In this document: in pieces, positions 53,148-62,578 of the stretch
Layout of the letters: each line of letters starts with the position of its first letter
Numbering within the stretch: position 1 is the first letter of the stretch
Source: Rubellimicrobium rubrum
GTDB lineage: Bacteria; Pseudomonadota; Alphaproteobacteria; Rhodobacterales; Rhodobacteraceae
DNA length: 64,000 bases
Assembly: GCF_006152115.1 (NCBI RefSeq)
Contig: NZ_VDFU01000001.1
Location: forward strand, 1-64,000
Direction: 5' to 3'
Position numbers and translations under genes: made by a program
The notes under the pieces: model-generated
Database searches by the model: none
Seen by the model: the letters and a program-made list of their open reading frames with translations, nothing else
What the model was told of the DNA's origin: nothing

Positions 53148-53980
53148 ACGGGCTGCCGCCGCTGCGCGACGTCATCGCGACGCATGGGCTGTCGGCCCGC
53201 AAAGCGCTGGGGCAGAACTTCATCCTGGACCTGAACCTTACCGCGCGCATCGCGCGGTCGGCGGGCAAACTCGCCCAGTCCGATATCCTTGAGGTGGGTC
53301 CCGGCCCGGGCGGTCTCACGCGCGGGCTGCTGGCCGAGGGGGCCCGCAAGGTCGTTGCGGTGGAGAAGGATGCGCGCTGCCTGCCCGCGCTGGCCGAGGT
53401 TGCGGCACATTATCCAGGGCGGCTCGAGGTGATCGAGGGCGACGCGCTGACGGTGGACCTGTCGGGCCGCCTTGCCCCGCCTGTCCGGGTGGTCGCGAAC
53501 CTGCCCTACAACGTGGGAACCGAGCTGCTCATCCGGTGGCTGACCCCGCCCGAGTGGCCGCCATTCTGGACCTCGCTGACGCTGATGTTCCAGCGCGAGG
53601 TGGCGCAGCGGATCACCGCCCAGGCTGGGGATGACGCCTACGGACGTCTGGCCATCCTTGCCCAGTGGCGGGCCACGCCGCGCGTGGTGCTGGAACTGCC
53701 GCCCGATGCCTTCGTGCCGCCGCCCAAGGTGTCCTCGTCGGTCGTGCACCTCGACGCGCTGCCTGAGCCGCGCTTTCCGGCCCGGCTGAAGACGCTGGAG
53801 CGGGTCACGGCCGCCGCCTTTGGCCAGCGTCGGAAGATGCTGCGCGCCTCGCTCCGGGGGCTCGCGCCCGATATCGAGGCGCATCTGGGGGCTGTCGGAA
53901 TTCCGCCGACCGAGCGGGCGGAACGGGTGTCGCTCGAGGCATTCTGCGCCCTGGCCCGCAGCCTCGACGCAAACGATTAG
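53135..53980 (+). CDS. rsmA: 16S rRNA dimethyladenosine methyltransferase RsmA (KsgA)
   Basis: A 281-residue SAM methyltransferase that dimethylates two adenines near the 3' end of 16S rRNA. Motifs: [51 protein letters not shown] (NLPY catalytic). The surA-pdxA-rsmA order is conserved across proteobacteria. Start lies inside the pdxA end. Confidence 0.95.
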   Translation: MAAIDGLPPLRDVIATHGLSARKALGQNFILDLNLTARIARSAGKLAQSDILEVGPGPGGLTRGLLAEGARKVVAVEKDARCLPALAEVAAHYPGRLEVIEGDALTVDLSGRLAPPVRVVANLPYNVGTELLIRWLTPPEWPPFWTSLTLMFQREVAQRITAQAGDDAYGRLAILAQWRATPRVVLELPPDAFVPPPKVSSSVVHLDALPEPRFPARLKTLERVTAAAFGQRRKMLRASLRGLAPDIEAHLGAVGIPPTERAERVSLEAFCALARSLDAND

Positions 53981-54001
53981 GGCGGGGCCTCGGCCCCGCC
54001 C
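53980..54001. terminator. GC hairpin between convergent rsmA and the DUF4167 gene
   Basis: GGGCGGGG pairs with CCCCGCCC around CCTCGG, starting at the last base of the rsmA stop. No T-run on either side; it may serve both converging transcripts. Confidence 0.5.
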
Positions 54002-54038
54002 GCTCGTCATCCTGACAGTGAGGCGGTTTCGCCGCGCC

Positions 54039-54950
54039 TTACTCCGCTGCGTCGGGGGTCGCGACCTCGGCCCGTGGGGCGCGAGGCTTGCGCGGCCGGC
54101 GGGGACGCTGGGCTGGGGCGGCATCTGCGCTGACGTCCGGAGTTGCGGCGTCGGGAATCACGGCCTCGGGCGTCACGGCTTCGGGCGCCACGCTGACCGG
54201 GGTGACGATTTCGGGGGCCACCGCTTCGGAGGTCACGGCTTCGAGGGTTACGGGCGCGGGCGGCGCGGCCTGGGGCACGATGGCATTGGGCCTCGGCTCG
54301 ACCCGCTCGGCTCCGCTGGACTCGGCTGCGGCTTGCGGCTGGGGAGCCCGGCGTTCGTTGCCCTCGCGCGGGCCGCGGCGCTGGCGATCGCGGCGCGGGG
54401 CCCGCTCCTCGGGCGTGTCAACAAGCCCCGCGTTCGGCACCATGTCGTCCTGCGGCTCGGCCACCATGACAGGGAACAGGGGCTGGGTCAGGAAGCTCGG
54501 CTCGTTGTGGAACACGGCAGGCTGCGCCTCCTCGGGGGTACGCTCCTCCTGCGGGCGGAACCGGGCGGCGCGTTCCTGCTGACGTTCGCGCTGCTGGTCG
54601 CGTTCGCGCTGCTGTTCACGCTCCCGCTCCATCTGGCGGTCGCGTTCCTGCTGGCGTTCGCGCTGGAACTGCTCCTGCTCCTCGCGGGCACGTTCGACAT
54701 CGCGCATCGCCTCGGCCAGCATGCGGGTGTAATGCTCGGCGTGCTGGGCGAAGTTCTCGGCGTTCACCCGGTCGCCGGCGAGCTGGGCATCCCGGTGAAG
54801 CTGCAGATATTTCTCGATGATCTGCTGGGGGGTGCCACGCACCTTCCCCTCGGGGCCGGAACTGTCGAACACGCGGTTGATGATGTTGCCGCCGGTGGGG
54901 CGGGTATTGCGGTTCTGCTTGTTGCGTTGCCGCTGCTTGGAAGATCTCAT
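54039..54950 (-). CDS. DUF4167 domain protein
   Basis: A 303-residue, highly charged protein. The conserved N-terminal DUF4167 block reads KQRQRNKQNRNTRPTGGNII and continues to the helical GTPQQIIEKYLQLHRDAQ. A Gln/Glu/Arg coiled-coil repeat (about 85-130) and a low-complexity Ala/Pro/Val tail with a basic end follow. The basic, low-complexity make-up suggests nucleic-acid binding; no function is established to my knowledge. In alphaproteobacteria it is commonly found near prmC-prfA, as here. Confidence 0.85.
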   Translation of the reverse strand: MRSSKQRQRNKQNRNTRPTGGNIINRVFDSSGPEGKVRGTPQQIIEKYLQLHRDAQLAGDRVNAENFAQHAEHYTRMLAEAMRDVERAREEQEQFQRERQQERDRQMEREREQQRERDQQRERQQERAARFRPQEERTPEEAQPAVFHNEPSFLTQPLFPVMVAEPQDDMVPNAGLVDTPEERAPRRDRQRRGPREGNERRAPQPQAAAESSGAERVEPRPNAIVPQAAPPAPVTLEAVTSEAVAPEIVTPVSVAPEAVTPEAVIPDAATPDVSADAAPAQRPRRPRKPRAPRAEVATPDAAE

Positions 54951-55183
54951 GGGGCCTGTCTATTCCAGGAAAATGCTTGACGCTCTGGGCCTGATCCCGC
55001 GCCAAAGACGCCCGAAGGGATGGACCGGCCTGAAGATGAAGGCGACGCTCCGGATGGGGGAACGGGGCGACGCCCGATCGCCCGATGTCCGCGGCCCATC
55101 CGCTGGACGCCACTAAGCACGCAGACGGCGCAGGGGCAAGGGCGTTTTACTTTGGAAACATATGGTGCGCGATTGTGCGACGA

Positions 55184-56035
55184 TCAAGGCACGCGGAACA
55201 GACAAACACGGGACCGTCCGTCGAAGTCCTGCCGGACCTCTGGCGCGCTGAGGCCATGATCCGCCCCGATGGTCGCGACGGCTTCGGCCTGGGTCGGACC
55301 GATTTCGACCGCGAGGCGACCGCCGGGGGCCAGAAACCGTTCCGCCCCGGACAGGATCGCGCGGTAGGCGGCGAGGCCGTCCCCTTCGTCGGTCAGCGCC
55401 AGACGGGGCTCCCAGTCCCGCACCTCGGGCTCCAAGGCGGGCATTTCGGCCTTGGCGATATAGGGCGGGTTCGAGACGATCAGGTCGAACCTCCCTTCAG
55501 CGGCGGCATACCAGTCGGACTGCGTCAGCGTGGCGCGGTCCTGCACGCCCAGCCGTTCGGCATTGGCCTCTGCGACGGCAAGCGCTTGCGGCGACAGGTC
55601 AAGGCCCAGCCCGTTGGAGCCGGGAGATTCGGCCAAGAGTGTCAGCAGGATGCAGCCCGATCCCGTGCCAAGATCGAGGACGCTGCGGAACGGCTTTTCA
55701 AGGGCTGCCGCCACAAGGATCTCGGTCTCGGGCCGGGGGTCGAGGACGTCGCGGTTGACCAGGAACTCCCGACCCCAGAACAGGCGGGTGCCAGTCAGGT
55801 GCGACACGGGCTCCCGGTTCGCCCGCCGTGTGAGAGTTGTCCTGTATGTATCTGCAACAGCGAGTGAAAGTCCGTCCGGCAGAACAAGGGTCAGCCGCCC
55901 CGCCTCAATCCCCATGACATGGGCGAGGAGACGCCGCGCGTCCCCGGCCGCCTCGGGGACGCCGGCGTCGCGCAGCTGCCGGACGCCCTCGGCCAGCACC
56001 TGGGCGACCGTGCGGCCCTCCGGTCCTGTCGTCAT
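55184..56035 (-). CDS. prmC: Peptide chain release factor N5-glutamine methyltransferase PrmC (HemK)
   Basis: A 283-residue SAM enzyme that methylates the GGQ glutamine of release factors. Motifs: [16 protein letters not shown] and the catalytic NPPY in [14 protein letters not shown], with RPETEILV upstream. Coupled to prfA by ATGA, so the modifying enzyme is made with its substrate. Confidence 0.95.
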   Translation of the reverse strand: MTTGPEGRTVAQVLAEGVRQLRDAGVPEAAGDARRLLAHVMGIEAGRLTLVLPDGLSLAVADTYRTTLTRRANREPVSHLTGTRLFWGREFLVNRDVLDPRPETEILVAAALEKPFRSVLDLGTGSGCILLTLLAESPGSNGLGLDLSPQALAVAEANAERLGVQDRATLTQSDWYAAAEGRFDLIVSNPPYIAKAEMPALEPEVRDWEPRLALTDEGDGLAAYRAILSGAERFLAPGGRLAVEIGPTQAEAVATIGADHGLSAPEVRQDFDGRSRVCLFRVP

Positions 56036-57087
56036 CCGTTCATCCGCGCCAGCGCCTCGGCTTGCGCATGGGCGCTCAGGGCGTCGATGACCTCGCCCAG
56101 GTCTCCCTGGAGGATCTGGTCCAGGCGGTAGAGCGTCAGCCCGATGCGATGGTCGGTCAGGCGGCCCTGGGGCACGTTGTAGGTACGGACGCGCTCGCTC
56201 CGGTCCCCGGAGCCGACCTGCAGACGCCGGTCGGCGGCCCGTGCCCCTTCGGTGCGCGCCCGCTCCATCTCGTAAAGGCGCGAGCGGAGCACCTGCATGG
56301 CCATGTCGCGGTTGCGGTGCTGCGACTTCTGGGACGACGTGACCACGATCCCGCTAGGCAGGTGCGTAATGCGCACGGCCGAGTCGGTCGTGTTGACGTG
56401 CTGCCCGCCCGCACCCGAGGACCGCATCGTATCGATCCGCAGATCGGAGGGTGCGATCTGCACGTCCACCTCCTCGGCCTCGGGCAGGACGGCCACAGTG
56501 GCGGCGGACGTATGGATACGTCCGGAGGCTTCGGTCGCGGGGACTCGCTGGATGCGGTGAACACCCGATTCGTACTTCAGGCGGGCGAAGACGCCCTCCC
56601 CTTCGATACGGGCGATCAGTTCCTTGAGGCCGCCCAAGTCGGTGGACTGCTCCTCGACCACGTCGAAGCGCCAGCCCTGCGCTTCGGCGTAGCGCTGGTA
56701 CATCCGGGCGAGGTCGGCGGCAAAGAGCGCGGCCTCGTCGCCACCGGTGCCGGGGCGGATCTCCAGCATGGCGGGGCGGGCATCGGCGGCGTCCTTGGGC
56801 AGCAGGGCGACCTGCAGGTCCCGCTCCGTCTGCGCCAGCCGTTCGCGGAGCGTGGGCAACTCCTCCTCGGCCAGGGGGCGGAAGTCGGGGTCGGCGAGCA
56901 TCGCCTCGGTGTCGGCGACCGAGCGGGTCAGGTCGCGCCAGGCCTCGGCGGCCTCGACCACGGGCTTGAGCTGCGACCACTCGCGCGAGACCTGGGCGAT
57001 CTCGGCGGGGGGCAGGCCGGCCTGCATCCGCGCCTCAAGGAAGGCGTAGCGCTGGGCGATGTCGTGGAGACGGTCCTCGGGGATCAT
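56032..57087 (-). CDS. prfA: Peptide chain release factor 1
   Basis: A 351-residue release factor for UAA/UAG. GGQ is in [20 protein letters not shown]; the acidic core [23 protein letters not shown] is the usual domain-2 motif. Normal length. Confidence 0.96.
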   Translation of the reverse strand: MIPEDRLHDIAQRYAFLEARMQAGLPPAEIAQVSREWSQLKPVVEAAEAWRDLTRSVADTEAMLADPDFRPLAEEELPTLRERLAQTERDLQVALLPKDAADARPAMLEIRPGTGGDEAALFAADLARMYQRYAEAQGWRFDVVEEQSTDLGGLKELIARIEGEGVFARLKYESGVHRIQRVPATEASGRIHTSAATVAVLPEAEEVDVQIAPSDLRIDTMRSSGAGGQHVNTTDSAVRITHLPSGIVVTSSQKSQHRNRDMAMQVLRSRLYEMERARTEGARAADRRLQVGSGDRSERVRTYNVPQGRLTDHRIGLTLYRLDQILQGDLGEVIDALSAHAQAEALARMNG

Positions 57088-57154
57088 GCGGCCCTGTCGC
57101 CTCTTGCGCTCGTCGGGTCAAGAGGGGGGTCAAGGGACCAGGGGTCAAGAGCGC

Positions 57155-57415
57155 TTAGCCCAGCCGCCCCGAACGCCCGCCCCTCCGCCGCGGCGTCGCG
57201 GGAGTGTCGAGCGCGGCCCGGAGAACCTCGGTCATCGGGTGCGGCGATCCATGCCGGTCGAGGAGGACGCGGACGGACGGAGCCGCGTCCGCTCCGGCCG
57301 GGAGGGACAGCGCCCAGTCGAGGAAGATGGACCGGCATTCCGAGGCTGTGATGCCCGCAATCGCATAAGCTTCGCGCACCAGGCCCTTGGGATCGTGTGG
57401 ATCGTTGCCGGTCAT
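57155..57415 (-). CDS. Small 86-residue protein coupled to glnE
   Basis: Starts MTGNDPHDPKGLVREAYAIA at an ATG that overlaps the glnE stop by four bases. The sequence LVREAYAIAGITASECRSIF and LDWALSLP is helical; the tail is Arg/Gly-rich. The arrangement and the conserved-looking core suggest a real gene of unknown function, possibly linked to nitrogen regulation only by position. Confidence 0.7.
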   Translation of the reverse strand: MTGNDPHDPKGLVREAYAIAGITASECRSIFLDWALSLPAGADAAPSVRVLLDRHGSPHPMTEVLRAALDTPATPRRRGGRSGRLG

Positions 57416-60189
57416 GCCGCTCCTCCCAGGCTTTGGGCGATCACCGCCGCTGCGGCGCGTGCCTCGGCGGCCATTCGAGCCCCGAGGGCCGGAAGGGCGG
57501 CCTCCGCCGTCTCGCGAAGGAGGAACCGCCGCCCCCCCTCGCCCAGCTTGTCGGGCTCGAGCGCGCCTTCGGCCAGAAGGCGGGTCGCGGCCTGCACGCT
57601 CCAGAACAGGTCCGCCGCCCGGAGCAGCGTCGCGGCCTGATCGGCGGTGGCGAAGCCCGCTTCCACCCCGGCGGCGAGCTGCTCGGAGGTGGCGCGGTCG
57701 GGCGAACCCGCCATGAGCGCCAGCCCTTGGGCATAGAGTTCTATGTCGCGGAGCCGACCGGGGCCGGACTTGGGATCCCAGGTCCTGTCGCCCGCCTTGG
57801 CCTGAGCGAGCCGCGCCCGCATGTCGGCCACGTCCGGCATGACCCGCGCGTCGCCCCGCCGCCCGAGGATGAGGGTTTTGCGGAACGCCTCCACGTCCTG
57901 CCACAATCGCGGGCCGCCATCCCCTACCGCCGCGACCACGCGGGCACGGGTAAGCGCCAGATGCTCCCAGGTCCAAGCCTCCTCGCGCTGGTAGCTCTGG
58001 AAGGAGGGCCAGGAGGTGGCCACCGGGCCCTGCCGCCCGGACGGGCGCAAGCGCATGTCCACCTCGTACAGACGCCCTTGCGCCATCGGGGCGGAGAGCG
58101 CGGTCACGAGCGCCTGGGTCAGGCGGGCAAAGTAGGTGCGTGGCGCGAGCGGGCGCGGGCCGTCCGACATCTCGGCACCGCCCGCGTCGTAGATCACGAT
58201 GAGGTCGAGGTCCGAGGACGCGGTGAGCCGCCCGACACCGAGCGAGCCCATCCCCAGCACGATGGCGCCCCAGCCCGGTCCGCTGCCGTGCTTGCGCGCG
58301 AACTCCTGCTCCACCAGCGGGAAGACGCGGGAGGTGACGGCCCCGGCCAGGTCCGCGTATTGCGCCCCGGCCTCGTCGGGACCGATCAGGCCCTGGAGGT
58401 GGTGGACGCCGATGCGGAACCACCATTCCTTCATCCACCGCCGCGCCGCGTCGAGGCGCGCCTCGTGGTCGCGGGCCTCGGACAGCGCGCGGTCGAGCAG
58501 CGGCTCCAGACCGCCCTGACCGGGCCAAGGGGCGAAGAAGCGCCCGCCCAGCACGGCATCCAGCACGCCCGCGTTGCGCGACAGGTAGCGGGCCAGCGCC
58601 GGGGACGTCGAGGCGATCTCGACCAGAAGGCGCAGGAGGTCGGGATTGGCTTCGAAGAGGGAGAAAAGCTGCACCCCGGCGGGCAGCCCGGCCAGGAACT
58701 GGTCGAAGCTGGCCAGCGCTTCCTCGGGGCGGGCGGCCTCGCGCAGGCGGCGAAGGATCTCGGGGCGGAGGCGGCCGAAAATCTCGACCGCGCGCGGGGA
58801 ACGGAGCGCGGCATAGGTGGGCCAGCGGCCCGTGATCTCGGCCCCGAAGCCATCATCGGTCGCCCGGGGCGCTTGGCCTGGGGCGAAGAAGTCCTCGGTC
58901 AGCTCGTGGACCTCATCCATGCGGTCGGTCAGGTCGCGGCGCAGAGCCTCCTCCTCCTCGCCCATCAGGGCGGCGAGCCGGGCCCAGCCTTCGGGCGTCG
59001 CAGGGAGCGCATGGGTCTGCTGGTCGGCGATCATCTGCACGCGATGCTCCACCTCGCGCAGGCGGCGGTAATGGGCGGCGAGGGAGGCCGCGACCTCGGG
59101 GGGAACCCAACCCGCCTGCGCCAGCCGCCCCAACCCCTCGACTGTGCCACGCACCCGAAGCGACGGGTCGCGCCCCCCGGCGATAAGCTGGCGTGTCTGG
59201 GTGAAGAACTCGATCTCGCGGATGCCGCCGCGACCGAGCTTGAGGTTGTGCCCCTCCAGGCTGAAGGGGCCGCCCAGACCCTTGTGATCCCGGATGCGCA
59301 GCCGCATGTCGTGGGCATCCTGGATCGCCGCGAAGTCGAGATGCTTGCGCCAGACGAAGGGACGCAGGGTGTCGAGGAACCCCGCGCCCGCCGCAATGTC
59401 GCCCCCGCAGGGTCGCGCCTTGATGTAGGCGGCGCGTTCCCAGGTCCGCCCCAGGCTTTCGTAGTAGGCCTCGGCCCCCGCCATCGCCATGCAGACGGGT
59501 GTCACGGCGGCGTCCGGGCGCAGGCGCAGGTCCACGCGAAAGACGTAGCCGTCCGTGCGGTCCTGGAGCATGGCCGTCATCGCCCGCGTCACCTTGACGA
59601 AGCCCGCCCGCACCGCCGGAAAGTCGTCGCGGGGGATGCGCGTCTCGTCGAACAGGCAGACGAGGTCGATGTCGCTGGAATAGTTCAGCTCGCCCGCCCC
59701 CATCTTGCCCATGGCGAGCGCCACCATCCCCCCGGCGGTGTCGATGTCCCCGGCCCCGAGGCTTGGCAGGCGGCCCCGGCCAATCGCCTCGGACACCAAG
59801 GCGCGGATCGCGCGATCCACGGCAAGGTCCGCAAGGCGGGTCAGGGCGCCCGTGACCGTCTCGAGCGGCCAGGCCCCGCCCAGGTCCATGAGACCGGCCA
59901 GAAGGGCGACGCGGCGCTTGGCTTGCCGCAGCGCCGGTCCGAGCCGGTCCGGGGGGCCCTCGGGCAGGTCGCGCAGCACGGCGTCGAGGGCGGCCTCGGG
60001 GTCCTCGACCGCAGGGAGGAGCCACGCCGCCTCGCGCCCGAGCAGGTCCGCCAGGAACGGGCTGCACCCTGCGGCCCCCGCGAGCAGGTCGCAGAGCGGG
60101 CCCCCGACACCCGACGGAACGACGTGCCCGGCGCGTTCAGAGTCGAAGGGCAATGGAAGGCGCGTGATGCGGTGGGACAGGCTGGTCAT
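57412..60189 (-). CDS. glnE: Bifunctional glutamine synthetase adenylyltransferase/deadenylase
   Basis: A 925-residue GlnE with two nucleotidyltransferase domains: the first around GAGELNYSSDIDLVCLFDE (removes AMP), the second around MGSLGVGRLTASSDLDLIVI (adds AMP), each followed by a helical bundle. It tunes glutamine synthetase according to nitrogen status with PII. Length fits the family. A small gene is coupled to its end. Confidence 0.94.
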   Translation of the reverse strand: MTSLSHRITRLPLPFDSERAGHVVPSGVGGPLCDLLAGAAGCSPFLADLLGREAAWLLPAVEDPEAALDAVLRDLPEGPPDRLGPALRQAKRRVALLAGLMDLGGAWPLETVTGALTRLADLAVDRAIRALVSEAIGRGRLPSLGAGDIDTAGGMVALAMGKMGAGELNYSSDIDLVCLFDETRIPRDDFPAVRAGFVKVTRAMTAMLQDRTDGYVFRVDLRLRPDAAVTPVCMAMAGAEAYYESLGRTWERAAYIKARPCGGDIAAGAGFLDTLRPFVWRKHLDFAAIQDAHDMRLRIRDHKGLGGPFSLEGHNLKLGRGGIREIEFFTQTRQLIAGGRDPSLRVRGTVEGLGRLAQAGWVPPEVAASLAAHYRRLREVEHRVQMIADQQTHALPATPEGWARLAALMGEEEEALRRDLTDRMDEVHELTEDFFAPGQAPRATDDGFGAEITGRWPTYAALRSPRAVEIFGRLRPEILRRLREAARPEEALASFDQFLAGLPAGVQLFSLFEANPDLLRLLVEIASTSPALARYLSRNAGVLDAVLGGRFFAPWPGQGGLEPLLDRALSEARDHEARLDAARRWMKEWWFRIGVHHLQGLIGPDEAGAQYADLAGAVTSRVFPLVEQEFARKHGSGPGWGAIVLGMGSLGVGRLTASSDLDLIVIYDAGGAEMSDGPRPLAPRTYFARLTQALVTALSAPMAQGRLYEVDMRLRPSGRQGPVATSWPSFQSYQREEAWTWEHLALTRARVVAAVGDGGPRLWQDVEAFRKTLILGRRGDARVMPDVADMRARLAQAKAGDRTWDPKSGPGRLRDIELYAQGLALMAGSPDRATSEQLAAGVEAGFATADQAATLLRAADLFWSVQAATRLLAEGALEPDKLGEGGRRFLLRETAEAALPALGARMAAEARAAAAVIAQSLGGAA

Positions 60190-60263
60190 GGCGGCACTCT
60201 TGGCGCGGGCTCGTCCAAGGTCAACCAGCGCCGTTCGGCGACTTTTCGCTTATACGGCCCCTG

Positions 60264-60282
60264 ATGTAAACGAGGTTCACAT
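60264..60282. repeat. Upstream palindrome (operator candidate) of the DUF2852 gene
   Basis: ATGTAAA-CGAGG-TTCACAT: 7-bp half-sites with a 5-base spacer and one mismatch. Same architecture as the site at 60322-60340, 58 bases centre to centre. Confidence 0.6.
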
Positions 60283-60288
60283 GGAGGC

Positions 60289-60317
60289 TTGATACGAACG
60301 GCCCGCCCGACCATCTT
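60289..60317 (+). promoter_or_regulatory. Candidate promoter between the two palindromes
   Basis: TTGATA (60289-60294) and CATCTT (60312-60317) with a 17-base spacer. The upstream palindrome ends seven bases before the -35 box and the downstream one begins five bases after the -10 box, covering the expected start point. Confidence 0.4.
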
Positions 60318-60321
60318 CGTC

Positions 60322-60340
60322 ATGTGAAGATCATTCACAT
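60322..60340. repeat. Perfect palindrome (operator candidate) at the DUF2852 promoter
   Basis: ATGTGAAGATCATTCACAT: perfect 7-bp inverted repeat with spacer GATCA. The inner TGTGA/TCACA spacing is seven bases, not the six of CRP sites. It ends 25 bases before the ATG at 60366 and contains an in-frame GTG that I reject as a start for this reason. Confidence 0.65.
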
Positions 60341-60365
60341 CAACCCGGCCCCAGAGGAGCCACCG

Positions 60366-60863
60366 ATGAGTTCCACAGACCTTTCCCCTCCTGCCGATTA
60401 CCGGCGCTCAGACAGGCCGTCCTTTGTCGGCCAGGTCTGGACCGGGTTCGGGAACGCCGTGTCCTGGCTCGACGGCCATGGCCGCAAGGCCTGGATCGCC
60501 GTTACCGTCGCCAGCTTCTTCCTTGCGCCGCCCGTGGGCGTCGCGCTTCTCCTTTTTGCCATAGGGACCGGACGCATGTTCTCTCGCCATCGTGACCAAT
60601 CCTGGGGCCGCGCCTGCGGCTCGCGCCGTGACCGCCAGGATGCTTTCCGCTCCGCCCGGATGGCGATGCGGCCTTCGGGCAACACGGCCTTCGACACCTA
60701 CAAGGCCGAGACCCTGCGTCGTCTCGAGGACGAACAGCGCGCCTTCGAGGACTTCCTGGGCCGCCTGCGCGAAGCCAAGGACAAGGCCGAGTTCGACCAG
60801 TTCATGGACGAGCGTGCCCACAAGGCCCGGCGCGGACAGGACGGCGACCAGGACGCCGCCTGA
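60366..60863 (+). CDS. DUF2852 membrane protein
   Basis: A 165-residue protein. Residues about 20-45 contain the family start (VGQVWTGFGNAVSWLDGHGRKAW), one membrane helix follows (IAVTVASFFLAPPVGVALLLFAIG), then a basic region and a C-terminal helix ERRLEDEQRAF-like (TLRRLEDEQRAFEDFLGRLREA) that recalls coiled coils. GAGGAG lies six bases before the ATG. Function unknown. Two matching palindromes upstream suggest tight repressor control. Confidence 0.82.
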   Translation: MSSTDLSPPADYRRSDRPSFVGQVWTGFGNAVSWLDGHGRKAWIAVTVASFFLAPPVGVALLLFAIGTGRMFSRHRDQSWGRACGSRRDRQDAFRSARMAMRPSGNTAFDTYKAETLRRLEDEQRAFEDFLGRLREAKDKAEFDQFMDERAHKARRGQDGDQDAA

Positions 60864-60993
60864 CGACCACCGATCGGCGGCCCCTCGGGGTCGTCGGCCG
60901 CTTGTGGGAGGGCCACGGACACCCCACATTCAGTGAACCATGCCGGGGATGACCCCGGCCCTTCCCATGCCAGCCTCTCAGGGGTTCGCCACC

Positions 60994-61470
60994 ATGACCG
61001 CCCGTCCTTTCGTCCGAGCCTCCACGGCCTCTGCGTCGATCCACGGCTTGCCCGACCCGGCCCGCGAGCCGGAGTTCTACGCGGGCGTCACCGCGAAGCG
61101 GGGGATGGCCTGGGTCGTGGACGCCTTCATCACCTTCGTGTTCTGCGTGCTGGCCCTGCCCTTCACGGCCTTCACGGCGCTGTTCTGGTGGCCGGTCCTT
61201 TGGCTGATCGTGGGATTCCTGTACCGCTGGACCACCTTGGCCAGTGGCTCGGCGACCTGGGGGATGCGCCTGATGGCCATCCAGCTCCGCGACCGTGACG
61301 GCGACCGGCTGGATGCGGGCACGGCCTTGCTGCACGTGCTGGGCTACACCGTCTCCATGGCGCTGTTCCCGGTCCAGCTCGTGTCCATTGCGCTGATGAT
61401 CGGGCTTGGGCGGGGTCAGGGGCTCACGGACCTCGCGCTCGGGACGGCGGCAATCAACCGACCGGTGTAG
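60994..61470 (+). CDS. RDD-family membrane protein
   Basis: A 158-residue protein with the RDD pattern: KRGMAWVVDAFITFVFCVLA (Arg and Asp in the first helix), a second helix (ALFWWPVLWLIVGFLYRW), the SATWGMRLMAIQLRD loop and two more hydrophobic helices. RDD proteins are small transporters or chaperone-like membrane proteins; the role here is unknown. The start at 60994 (MTARPFVRA) is a choice among several upstream Met codons. Confidence 0.82.
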   Translation: MTARPFVRASTASASIHGLPDPAREPEFYAGVTAKRGMAWVVDAFITFVFCVLALPFTAFTALFWWPVLWLIVGFLYRWTTLASGSATWGMRLMAIQLRDRDGDRLDAGTALLHVLGYTVSMALFPVQLVSIALMIGLGRGQGLTDLALGTAAINRPV

Positions 61471-61569
61471 AGCGAGCAGAAAACACGCCTCACGGGCCTT
61501 GGCGACCGGGGGGGGTCACGCTAACCTCCATTTCGCCCTGCCCCCCGCCCGATTTCGACCGCTGGACCG

Positions 61570-62388
61570 ATGCGCCACACACTACCTCTCGCGCCACAGT
61601 TCTACGTGACGGCCCCTCAGCCCTGTCCGTACCTGCCGGGACGGATGGAGCGGAAGCTGTTTACTGCCCTTCAGGGCGACCAGGCCGAAAAGCTGAACGA
61701 CGCCCTGTCGCGTCAGGGCTTCCGGCGCTCGCAGAACGTGCTTTACCGGCCGTCCTGCGCGGAATGCCAGGCCTGCTATTCCGCGCGCATCCGCGTCGCG
61801 GATTTCGAGCCCTCCCGCAGCCAATGGCGCGTCATCAAGCGCAACGCGGTCCTGCGGCGCCGCGCCTCCTCGCCCTGGGCGACCGAGGAGCAGTTCGCAC
61901 TGTTCCGCACCTACCTGGATGGTCGCCACGCCGCAGGCGGCATGGCCGACATGGACATCTTCGAGTTCGCGGCCATGGTCGAGGAAACCCCAGTCCGGTC
62001 GCGGCTGATCGAGTACCATTCCCCGGACGGTGGCCTGCGGGGGGTGTGCCTGACCGACCTGCTCGATGACGGGCTGAGCATGGTCTATTCCTTCTTCGAC
62101 CCTGCCCGAGAGAAGGACTCGCTGGGAACCTACGTGATCCTCGATCATGTCCAGATCGCCCGCGAACTGGGCCTGCCCTATGTCTATCTGGGCTATTGGG
62201 TGCCCGGTTCGGACAAGATGGGCTACAAGGCCCGCTTCGGCGCCCTTGAGGTGTATAAGCGCGGTCAGTGGCAGCCCATCGGCGACCCGGCCAGCTATTC
62301 GGTCGAAACCCATCCGTTGTCCGTGGACCCGATCGCCGAGCAGGTGGCGCGCATCCACCTGCCCGACGCGCGCCCGACCCGGGCCTGA
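61570..62388 (+). CDS. bpt: Aspartate/glutamate leucyltransferase (N-end rule, Bpt/Ate family)
   Basis: A 272-residue aminoacyl-tRNA-protein transferase. N-terminal cysteine block [17 protein letters not shown] and the C-terminal [21 protein letters not shown] are family hallmarks. The bacterial form usually adds leucine to N-terminal Asp or Glu, marking proteins for ClpS/ClpAP degradation; eukaryotic relatives add arginine. Confidence 0.92.
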   Translation: MRHTLPLAPQFYVTAPQPCPYLPGRMERKLFTALQGDQAEKLNDALSRQGFRRSQNVLYRPSCAECQACYSARIRVADFEPSRSQWRVIKRNAVLRRRASSPWATEEQFALFRTYLDGRHAAGGMADMDIFEFAAMVEETPVRSRLIEYHSPDGGLRGVCLTDLLDDGLSMVYSFFDPAREKDSLGTYVILDHVQIARELGLPYVYLGYWVPGSDKMGYKARFGALEVYKRGQWQPIGDPASYSVETHPLSVDPIAEQVARIHLPDARPTRA

Positions 62389-62578
62389 GCCGATCACCGC
62401 AGGCCGGTTGATTGCCGCGCCCCGAGCCCGAGTCACGAACGCCCCAGGGCGTCCGTCGGACGACCTATGACCCTGCGGCACGGACCACCAACACGGTTGA
62501 CGGATGGCAGGCAGCCTTTAAAGGCTCGCTTGACAGGCCCGTCGCCAGACGCGGGCTCCGTGATTCCGGGGGAGGGGC

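Noticed and set aside
57397-60264. A 955-codon plus-strand frame opposite glnE
   Set aside because: Mirror frame of glnE without any recognisable domain.
60322-60340. CRP/FNR-type binding site
   Set aside because: The TGTGA and TCACA halves are seven bases apart, one more than CRP needs, and the half-site does not fit FNR.
60324-60368. GTG at 60324 as start of the DUF2852 gene
   Set aside because: The GTG lies inside the perfect palindrome, while the ATG at 60366 has GAGGAG six bases upstream.
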